Under the pieces are notes generated by a model. That model ran no database searches and was not told where the DNA came from. It worked only from the letters and a program-made list of their open reading frames with translations. Positions 41,286 to 46,641 of a stretch of 47,513 bases of DNA are shown here, piece after piece. The DNA lies in IMG/VR virus record IMGVR_UViG_3300030090_002660, positions 1-47,513 of that record. The stretch is one strand, 5' to 3'. This stretch comes from a virus. Numbering within the stretch: position 1 is the first letter of the stretch; each line of letters opens with the position of its first letter. A program made the position numbers and the translations under genes.

Positions 41286-41690
41286 ATGAGAGAATCATTC
41301 AGCTGGATCAGTACGATCTATCAACAGTCCCCTGAGCCTATTCAGTTTATCCTCTTCCAGTCCTATCTAAGCAATATGGATCTATTTCAAGTTGAGGGAC
41401 TATTGAATGAAGTATTGGAAAGAATACAAGACGATGAAAGCGCGTCGGAAACTATGCCTATTCTATGGCAGTCTGACTATATCAAGATAACCATTGAAGA
41501 CATCGGCCAACTGGCCATTGAGTACGGCGCAGGGATAACGGTAAGGCAGGCAATCATAGATGATGTTCTACAGCCTGAGGCATGCTCGGCGATATCAACG
41601 GGCGTTCAGTATGCATTGTTCCATGATGCAGATATGATACCTGCAGCCGTCCACTATGGATCAGGGGTTAACCCGCCTGAATCCGTGTAA
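41286..41690 (+). CDS. hypothetical early protein
   Basis: The 134-residue product is acidic and mostly helical (FQVEGLLNEVLERIQDDESA). It has an AAGGAAAA ribosome site before the ATG. It is the first gene right of the control region. No family is recognised. Motif copy 2 starts right after its stop and runs into a terminator. Confidence 0.72.
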   Translation: MRESFSWISTIYQQSPEPIQFILFQSYLSNMDLFQVEGLLNEVLERIQDDESASETMPILWQSDYIKITIEDIGQLAIEYGAGITVRQAIIDDVLQPEACSAISTGVQYALFHDADMIPAAVHYGSGVNPPESV

Positions 41691-41718
41691 CCGATCTAAA
41701 CTTATGCCAGGGGCGCAG
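41691..41718 (+). repeat. 28-bp intergenic motif, copy 2
   Basis: It starts one base after the TAA of the preceding gene. The core GATCTAAACTTATGCCAGG agrees with the consensus. Its last nine bases (GGGGCGCAG) form the left arm of the terminator at 41710-41743, so motif and terminator are merged here. Confidence 0.75.
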
Positions 41719-41743
41719 CCTATCCGCTGCCCCCTATTTTTTT
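41710..41743 (+). terminator. intrinsic terminator overlapping motif copy 2
   Basis: GGGG and GCAGC (41710-41719, one bulged C) pair with GCTGC and CCCC (41726-41734) around a six-base loop, followed by a TATTTTTTT tail. It ends the transcript of the first early gene. Confidence 0.8.
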
Positions 41744-41764
41744 AGCCTTAAAGGAAGATAGACA

Positions 41765-42529
41765 ATGAAGGTTTTACAAGAAATACAGAAATTCAAAAGG
41801 GGAAGCGTAGGGGTGAGCCTACTACCTGCAGGGCATGCAGGCGCCTGTGCTGGTTGTAAGGTTAGAGACTGCTACGTGTTAACGCTTTACAAGCATAGGC
41901 AGTACATCAAGCAGGCGCACAACAAGCGATTAAAAGTATTAGACGTGGCCGCCACGTTGGACGCTGCCCGCCTTGAACTAGAACAGTTGATTTTATGCGG
42001 GTACGATATCCCATGGTTAAGGATCAACCCACTGGGCGCCAGTCCTACCGTGGACTATCTCAAACAGAATAACCGGCGCAGGGAATACTACGCCGCCGCC
42101 CGTAAGCTTTTAACCGTTGCCAATGATGCGGGAATTCCTGTTCATTGGCCAGTACAGGGTAAAGAGAAGGCACGCCAACACCGGCGCCAATTGGGTGATC
42201 TATGCGTTATACGCGAGAGTATGCCTCCGCTGCATGACGTGGAGACATTCAGCGGGAACAGTACTGTGAGCCGGTCAAGTGGGGCACGTGCCGTAATTGT
42301 CGGCAAAAAGGGACAGGGGAATAAAAATAATCTATCTGCTGCCGAACAGGTTGCACAACGTCTAAGAGACAGCGGAAACACTGTCAGCGTTTGTAGTGCA
42401 ACCCGTGAAGCCTTCGCCGTTGCCAGTGAGCGCCCAAGGCGCAAGAAGCGACAGTCTGAGTTATGCGGATCATGTACAGACTGCGCAAATCCTGCGGTTG
42501 ATGTCGTTATATATCCATGGCACGCATAA
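41765..42529 (+). CDS. Cys-rich phage protein, possibly related to GP88-type proteins
   Basis: The 254-residue product has an N-terminal cysteine group C28-x2-C31-x4-C36-Y37 (CAGCKVRDCY) and a C-terminal group C234-x2-C237-x2-C240 (CGSCTDC). Between them are helices with many Arg residues and a beta/alpha section including PWLRINPLGASPTVDYL and AGIPVHWPVQGKEK. The cysteine-plus-Tyr start resembles the phage GP88-type family of unknown function, which may carry zinc or an Fe-S cluster. Its codon use is visibly richer in GC (many GCC and CGC codons) than that of its neighbours, a hint of separate acquisition. An AAGGAAGA site precedes the ATG. Confidence 0.6.
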   Translation: MKVLQEIQKFKRGSVGVSLLPAGHAGACAGCKVRDCYVLTLYKHRQYIKQAHNKRLKVLDVAATLDAARLELEQLILCGYDIPWLRINPLGASPTVDYLKQNNRRREYYAAARKLLTVANDAGIPVHWPVQGKEKARQHRRQLGDLCVIRESMPPLHDVETFSGNSTVSRSSGARAVIVGKKGQGNKNNLSAAEQVAQRLRDSGNTVSVCSATREAFAVASERPRRKKRQSELCGSCTDCANPAVDVVIYPWHA

Positions 42530-42530
42530 T

Positions 42531-42558
42531 CTGATCTAGACTTATTCCTGGTATGCAG
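42531..42558 (+). repeat. 28-bp intergenic motif, copy 3
   Basis: It lies immediately after the stop of the Cys-rich gene. The core GATCTAGACTTATTCCTGG differs from the consensus at few positions, and the end TATGCAG keeps GCAG. A terminator follows 24 bases later. Confidence 0.72.
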
Positions 42559-42581
42559 TTATTATAGCAATCTAAGCAAAC

Positions 42582-42610
42582 ACCAGCCCTACGGGGCTGG
42601 TATCTTTATT
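42582..42610 (+). terminator. intrinsic terminator
   Basis: An 8-bp stem ACCAGCCC/GGGCTGGT (42582-42589 with 42594-42601) has a TACG tetraloop and is followed by ATCTTTATTT. It closes the Cys-rich gene cassette. Confidence 0.75.
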
Positions 42611-42634
42611 TCGCCAAACTCAAGGAGAATTGAA

Positions 42635-43216
42635 ATGGCTAAGACTTTGGTGCTTCATGCACAACCACAACAACCAACTACCCACAACCACAACAACTTG
42701 CGGGAAGTTATGGAAACTATCGCTTGGGATACCACTGCACCGTTTGAGTTCATTCATCCGGCAATGTGGACTCCGACAGTCTATGAAGGCTACTCGGTAT
42801 GCATCATTGGTGATGAACTGGCTGGCTTTAACCCTGAAGGCGTTCACATCAACAACGTAGCTTCATTGTTTCGGTATGAGAACTTTGGGCAATACGCAGC
42901 CGCCATCAATAGCATTTGGGATGAAGAAGCTCACAAGGGAGCTGATAAGAGTATCACTGCCGAAGATGCTAAAGCATTGGAGTTCAACAGAATCATTGGT
43001 GATGTAGCCATTGTGCAATTCAGCAATGACACTGAAGAACTGCTGGACTTGGATCAGGACATCATCAACCACTTCAACGTGTTGTGGAATGCAATGATTG
43101 CTGATCTGGCGGGTTTCCCAACTTCTGAAGGACATATCGACCGTCTAGCAAAATCTGTTGTGGATTCAATCGAATCAGTGCAGGAAACAATTAATGAGAA
43201 GCAGCGAGCTAACTAG
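42635..43216 (+). CDS. hypothetical early protein
   Basis: The 193-residue product has a His/Asn/Gln-rich start (LHAQPQQPTTHNHNN), then an acidic, mostly helical body (EELLDLDQDIINHFNVLWNA). AAGGAGA precedes the ATG at 42635. The gene is framed by terminators on both sides and so is a single-gene transcription unit. No family is recognised. Confidence 0.72.
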   Translation: MAKTLVLHAQPQQPTTHNHNNLREVMETIAWDTTAPFEFIHPAMWTPTVYEGYSVCIIGDELAGFNPEGVHINNVASLFRYENFGQYAAAINSIWDEEAHKGADKSITAEDAKALEFNRIIGDVAIVQFSNDTEELLDLDQDIINHFNVLWNAMIADLAGFPTSEGHIDRLAKSVVDSIESVQETINEKQRAN

Positions 43217-43226
43217 TTTACTTTTT

Positions 43227-43260
43227 ATGCTGTCCCTTATTGGGACAGCATTTTTATTTT
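43227..43260 (+). terminator. strong intrinsic terminator
   Basis: A perfect 10-bp stem (43227-43236 with 43242-43251, loop TTATT) is followed by TTTTATTTTT. It separates the 193-residue gene from the next two-gene unit. Confidence 0.88.
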
Positions 43261-43287
43261 TCTATTTCACTAACAAGGAGAAAAGCT

Positions 43288-43452
43288 GTGAGTGAATACT
43301 TTGACTTACTAAGCTACCTACAGAAGACGGGAATGCATAACTCGTATGAGTTTCCCGAGATCCTGATGGCGCATTTTGATTTAACTAAACAAGAAGCAAG
43401 AGATGTTTTCAAGGCATGGTGTAGAGCCATAACAGAAGGAGAATTAGTATGA
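43288..43452 (+). CDS. small hypothetical early protein
   Basis: The 54-residue product starts at a GTG at 43288 with AAGGAG seven bases upstream; a longer frame would begin inside the terminator stem. It is helical (YFDLLSYLQKTGMHN, FDLTKQEARDVFKAWCRAI) with a possible helix-turn-helix look. Its TGA overlaps the next ATG. Confidence 0.65.
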   Translation: MSEYFDLLSYLQKTGMHNSYEFPEILMAHFDLTKQEARDVFKAWCRAITEGELV

Positions 43453-43880
43453 ATACTTTGAATGAATTACGTGAATGGAATTGGGAAGGTGAGGACAATG
43501 AGGGTCTACTGCAAGTAGCCACCAATCAGCTCGGGATCGAACAGATCAAGCATCTGGTTGAAGCCCTCAGGCAGCTCAGAGATCTCAAGAAGGCCGCAAA
43601 CCCTTACTACACCCGTGATGAGACCGACAAGGACTTAGAAGAGTTCATGGAGGCCGCTGATAAGGCTTTAGAATATTGGGTTTGGAATTGGGAAGTCCTT
43701 ATGGAAATCGAAGAAGTCAATCGATACTCCACTAAGGTTGAAGCTCGGACGCTTGTTGAAGCTAGGAATATTGCTTACAGCGAATATCAGGATGAAAATG
43801 TTACGGAAGAGATCAATGTCTACTCCGAAGGCAAATCATCCAATGAGATCGACTGGAACATCGAACGGATCGAAGAGTAA
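43449..43880 (+). CDS. hypothetical acidic early protein
   Basis: The 143-residue product is acidic and Trp-rich (EWNWEGEDNEG, WVWNWEVLMEIEE). Its last 50 residues form a beta-alpha-beta segment (VEARTLVEARNIAYSEY) seen in some phage and host proteins of unknown function. It is coupled to the upstream gene by an ATGA overlap, and a terminator follows. Confidence 0.72.
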   Translation: MNTLNELREWNWEGEDNEGLLQVATNQLGIEQIKHLVEALRQLRDLKKAANPYYTRDETDKDLEEFMEAADKALEYWVWNWEVLMEIEEVNRYSTKVEARTLVEARNIAYSEYQDENVTEEINVYSEGKSSNEIDWNIERIEE

Positions 43881-43894
43881 CTATTCATTAACCA

Positions 43895-43928
43895 ACCTGC
43901 TGGTCGAAAGGCCAGCAGGTATTTTTTT
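43895..43928 (+). terminator. intrinsic terminator
   Basis: A 9-bp stem ACCTGCTGG/CCAGCAGGT (43895-43903 with 43912-43920) is followed by a run of seven T after one A. Motif copy 4 starts five bases after the tail. Confidence 0.87.
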
Positions 43929-43932
43929 GTGC

Positions 43933-43960
43933 CTGATCCAAAGTTATTCCAGGTGCGCAG
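43933..43960 (+). repeat. 28-bp intergenic motif, copy 4
   Basis: It lies between the preceding terminator and the ATG at 43973, only 12 bases from that start. Sequence TGATCCAAAGTTATTCCAGG then TGCGCAG. Because a terminator lies directly upstream, transcription of the following six or seven genes must either read through or begin at or near this motif, which argues for a promoter or activator role. Confidence 0.75.
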
Positions 43961-43972
43961 GAAAGAAAACAA

Positions 43973-44152
43973 ATGACTAACGATAAACAGCCGGTCGATA
44001 AGCCGGAACAGGATGGTGAAGAGCCGTCCATCTCATTCTTGGATGCCATGATCAATGGCTACATTAGCTTCCAACAACTACCTGCGGGAACATTCCTAGG
44101 TACTGATGGCAAAGTGCATGAATTCCCCAAGGAGATTGAAGATGACGTGTAA
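43973..44152 (+). CDS. small hypothetical early protein
   Basis: The 59-residue product starts ATG ACT AAC after an AGGAAAG site that overlaps the motif. A polar acidic start (NDKQPVDKPEQDGEEPS) is followed by a hydrophobic helix (FLDAMINGYISFQQL). The stop overlaps the next gene by 11 bases. Confidence 0.62.
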   Translation: MTNDKQPVDKPEQDGEEPSISFLDAMINGYISFQQLPAGTFLGTDGKVHEFPKEIEDDV

Positions 44153-44387
44153 GTTTAGGTTATTCCGACTAACACAGCAGTTTGTCAGTGAGCAGGAAGC
44201 CAAGGGGCTTCCTGTTCCTGAGGACTTTGTTGTGGGTAAGTGGGAGATCGAAGTGATCTGGCCTGATGACACCGTTGATTATGTCGGATCGTATAAGACT
44301 AGAAAGGAAGCTCAGCAAGACCTGAATGGTTTCAGGAAAGACTACAACTGGGCTTCAAGATTACTATTCAGAAAGGTAAAAGTCTGA
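44142..44387 (+). CDS. small hypothetical early protein
   Basis: The 81-residue product begins at the ATG at 44142, which has AAGGAG seven bases upstream; an earlier ATG in the same frame lacks a site. It contains a strand-rich core (VVGKWEIEVIWPDDTVDYVG) and a basic C-terminus. Its stop overlaps the next start (TGATG). Confidence 0.65.
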   Translation: MTCKFRLFRLTQQFVSEQEAKGLPVPEDFVVGKWEIEVIWPDDTVDYVGSYKTRKEAQQDLNGFRKDYNWASRLLFRKVKV

Positions 44388-44926
44388 TGAAAAAGGAAGA
44401 ACACAGTTACGACTACATGAAGAGACTCAGTAGTTGGAATATTAGCGTAGGTGGATTAGGAGGTTCCGAACTTGCAAGGCGAAATGCAAGGAAGGCAATC
44501 GAAGGCAAATCTCTTAAAGACTGCATCATGATCCTTGTGAAGGCTTGTAAGCAATACGTACGTGATGCTGAAGTCGATTATGCGGATCATGATAAGGAAT
44601 ATTACTACAATGATTACTTTGGCTATTTCAAATGCCCCAATGACGGCAAGAATGAGATAGAGTTCTGGCAATCCACTCAGGAGCTTGTTGTGGCAGCCGA
44701 GATCGTTGAGAAGGCTCACCTATGGTGCCTGCGTGCAGAGAACCACAACAGGAAGCTTGTGGAGTTTGTGAGGGATCTGGGAGACCAAAGCGAAAATGGC
44801 GATTGGCTTCCACCCGCATCCACTTGGGATGAGGACGGCCAACCGGATTTCAATGCGTGCTACTCGCATTTAGCCGAGATTTGTCATAAAGCTAAAAAAC
44901 TGACGGAGAATGAAGATGAGAGTTAA
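44387..44926 (+). CDS. hypothetical early protein
   Basis: The 179-residue product is helical and charged, with an acidic aromatic stretch (DYADHDKEYYYNDYFGYFKC) and a later helix pair (ELVVAAEIVEKAHLWCLRAE). It is translationally coupled to its upstream neighbour. It has no recognisable motif. Confidence 0.7.
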   Translation: MKKEEHSYDYMKRLSSWNISVGGLGGSELARRNARKAIEGKSLKDCIMILVKACKQYVRDAEVDYADHDKEYYYNDYFGYFKCPNDGKNEIEFWQSTQELVVAAEIVEKAHLWCLRAENHNRKLVEFVRDLGDQSENGDWLPPASTWDEDGQPDFNACYSHLAEICHKAKKLTENEDES

Positions 44927-45179
44927 AGACGCAATTAATTACTTGAACCAGCTGCCTCCAGAGGATCAAATTGTGATCGCATGGTGGGAGATGGATATGT
45001 TTTACGACCCTGATCCAGAGCAAACACGGTTTGATCCCCCAGTCACTAAAACCGAGTGGGAGGATGTAGTCCATATTGGTGATGATATGGATTGGAGCAT
45101 GACGCACGAATCGTTATTGAGCGTTATGGACATGGAAATTGAAGATAACAGAAAAAGGGAAAGCAATGAAACCAATTAA
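44916..45179 (+). CDS. small acidic hypothetical early protein
   Basis: The product from the ATG at 44916 is 87 residues and strongly acidic. It begins with a helix (VKDAINYLNQLPPEDQIVIA) seen in various small phage proteins. GGAGA lies about six bases before this ATG, which makes it a better start than the one at 44910. It overlaps both neighbours. Confidence 0.65.
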   Translation: MRVKDAINYLNQLPPEDQIVIAWWEMDMFYDPDPEQTRFDPPVTKTEWEDVVHIGDDMDWSMTHESLLSVMDMEIEDNRKRESNETN

Positions 45180-45585
45180 AACCTTAGACGAATTAAAGAA
45201 ACTAGCCGGATCGTGGGCAGGACTGCATCACGAGTTTATAGACGGCGATGGTTGTGAATGCTTTATAGTACTCAATGGGTTCGCCAGATCGTCCAAGACG
45301 ATCTGGTACTTCCCTGAGGGGCAACCAGCGTCTGATTGGCAGGACACCGAAGTGGCCAGCGTAGATGGCTTCCTTGAGCCGAGTGAGCTCAAGGGGGTCA
45401 CTGTGAAGTGGATGATCTACCATGACATCTCGGAAGCGTATGTGGAGTACGTGGATGATGAAGCACTACTGCTTCACACATTGATTGGCCAAGCATTGGA
45501 GAATAATGCCCTGTACGAATATGTATTCGACTACGAGGCGGCCAAGGAAGAACTTGAGAAAATGAATGAAGGGAATTCAGAATGA
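45166..45585 (+). CDS. acidic hypothetical early protein
   Basis: The 139-residue product starts at the ATG at 45166 with AAGGGA upstream; an earlier TTG start is less likely. It is acidic overall, with several Trp and Tyr residues and a C-terminal helix (FDYEAAKEELEKMNEG). A high negative charge is common in phage inhibitors that mimic DNA, but no such evidence exists here. Confidence 0.68.
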   Translation: MKPIKTLDELKKLAGSWAGLHHEFIDGDGCECFIVLNGFARSSKTIWYFPEGQPASDWQDTEVASVDGFLEPSELKGVTVKWMIYHDISEAYVEYVDDEALLLHTLIGQALENNALYEYVFDYEAAKEELEKMNEGNSE

Positions 45586-45890
45586 GTTACATCGAAAAAC
45601 TAGAAGATAGCAGTATCCTCAGGATCAGGCATGATATCCGTGACGCATTTTCGATCTTGGATGCTGATCCGTATCAGGATTCAACCAAGAAGGAATTGGA
45701 GGCGGCTATCCACAATAAGTTATGGATGTTCGATCACATAAGCCTAAGAAAAGAGGATGATCGTCAGACCCGTGAGCTGGTAGAATTTATTGCTAAGCAG
45801 GAAATAAGGCATTTGCAACTTCAATTCTACAGGAAATGGAAACGTGAGCAGGAACATAGCACTGAATCTGACCAAGGAGGAATACTTTAG
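45582..45890 (+). CDS. small hypothetical early protein
   Basis: The 102-residue product starts at an ATGA overlap and is almost entirely helical (RHDIRDAFSILDADPYQ, TRELVEFIAKQEIRHLQLQF). Its end overlaps the start of the following HTH-type gene by 47 bases. A terminator-like hairpin follows 34 bases past its stop. Confidence 0.68.
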   Translation: MSYIEKLEDSSILRIRHDIRDAFSILDADPYQDSTKKELEAAIHNKLWMFDHISLRKEDDRQTRELVEFIAKQEIRHLQLQFYRKWKREQEHSTESDQGGIL

Positions 45891-46323
45891 AATACGAGAA
45901 CAGATCAAGTCTGGTATCGACGATACGGACAGCTCCAATGGGGCTGTCCGTATTTTATTGCGCTGGGAAGCTGAATTTAGAAGTAAGCTTTCATCTGAAA
46001 CCCAAGTGTCCAACACAATCAAAAAAAGATTGCCCTACCTGGAGAAAGTGGGTTATATAATCCACCTGCGCAACTCTGGTATGTCTGCTGGCAAGATAGC
46101 AAAACGCATGAATCAGCTGAGAACCAAGTCCTCTACCAATCGCAACTGGACGGCTTCGGCAGTCAAGACTGCCCTCAGGACATACACGGAAGCTCAACTA
46201 CCAGACGACTACTCGGCTGAAGTTTGGGAAAAGGATGCCGAGGACAGAGCGCGTCAATTTACTGCGAGAGAGATCGAACGTCTTAAAAAAACAATTACGG
46301 CTAAAATTGGACTTGACGGATGA
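45844..46323 (+). CDS. putative helix-turn-helix protein with a terminator in its 5' part
   Basis: The frame from GTG at 45844 encodes 159 residues. The N-terminal part (LTKEEYFRIREQIKSGID and RWEAEF) resembles small helical phage regulators. The middle (IIHLRNSGMSAGKIAKRMNQ, then NWTASAVKTALRTY) resembles the HTH at the end of serine recombinases, so the protein may bind DNA. The start is uncertain: a strong AAGGAGG at 45874-45880 has no ATG, GTG or TTG at usable spacing in this frame, and a terminator hairpin (45925-45959) lies inside the frame. No recombinase catalytic domain is present. Confidence 0.6.
   Translation: MSRNIALNLTKEEYFRIREQIKSGIDDTDSSNGAVRILLRWEAEFRSKLSSETQVSNTIKKRLPYLEKVGYIIHLRNSGMSAGKIAKRMNQLRTKSSTNRNWTASAVKTALRTYTEAQLPDDYSAEVWEKDAEDRARQFTAREIERLKKTITAKIGLDG
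45925..45959 (+). terminator. strong intrinsic terminator inside a coding frame
   Basis: Arms 45925-45936 and 45940-45951 give up to 12 pairs (one U-G) with a three-base loop, followed by ATTTTATT. It lies 34 bases after the stop of the 102-residue gene but about 80 bases inside the HTH-type frame, so it could act as an attenuator of that gene. Confidence 0.75.
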
Positions 46324-46341
46324 ATATGGTTTATGCATATT
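46313..46341 (+). promoter_or_regulatory. candidate sigma70-like promoter for the nuclease and replication operon
   Basis: TTGACG (46313-46318), 17-base spacer, CATATT (46336-46341), and a TATAAT word at 46342-46347 just beyond. It overlaps the last codons of the HTH-type gene and points at the operon of excisionase-like HTH, nuclease and Sak4. The same boxes and spacing occur at 38806-38834. Confidence 0.45.
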
Positions 46342-46381
46342 TATAATGTTCTTTGACTAAGACGACTTCTACTTGATTCTT

Positions 46382-46403
46382 GCGAGCCCTTAAGGGGGCT
46401 CGC
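46382..46403 (+). promoter_or_regulatory. leader hairpin, same stem as at 38866
   Basis: An 8-bp GCGAGCCC/GGGCTCGC stem with loop TTAAGG lies in the leader of the HTH gene. No T run follows (TAAATAC), so it is not a standard terminator. Two ACAACTACT units follow at 46409-46426. It may stabilise or regulate the leader, or be a weak attenuator. Confidence 0.5.
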
Positions 46404-46452
46404 TAAATACAACTACTACAACTACTACAGCTAGTTGGGAAAGGAAGGTTCT

Positions 46453-46641
46453 ATGGATATCTTTGATCCAGATAAGATAACTATCTCTGAAGCTGCAAAG
46501 CTTCTACACAAAACGCCACAGTCGATCCGTAACTGGGTCAACAAAGGCTTGGAAGCCAGAAAGATTGGCAAGACTTGGATGACTACCAAATCAGCTCTTG
46601 AAGATTACATCAACAAGAATGAGGTGTCATCGAATGAGTAA
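46453..46641 (+). CDS. small MerR/excisionase-type helix-turn-helix protein
   Basis: The 62-residue product contains ITISEAAKLLHKTPQSIRNWV, a winged-helix start typical of HTH_17/excisionase proteins, then GLEARKIGKTWMTTKSALEDYI, the matching wing and recognition element. I chose the ATG at 46453, which has GGAAGG upstream. No integrase is in the window, so it is more probably a transcriptional regulator of the recombination operon than a true excisionase. Its stop overlaps the nuclease start by eight bases. Confidence 0.8.
   Translation: MDIFDPDKITISEAAKLLHKTPQSIRNWVNKGLEARKIGKTWMTTKSALEDYINKNEVSSNE

Noticed and set aside
45844-46323. Serine recombinase
   Set aside because: Only the HTH-like part matches; the catalytic resolvase domain with its active-site serine is absent.
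46453-46641. Excisionase-like protein as evidence for a temperate phage
   Set aside because: No integrase, attachment site or repressor is recognisable, and such HTH proteins also act as plain regulators.
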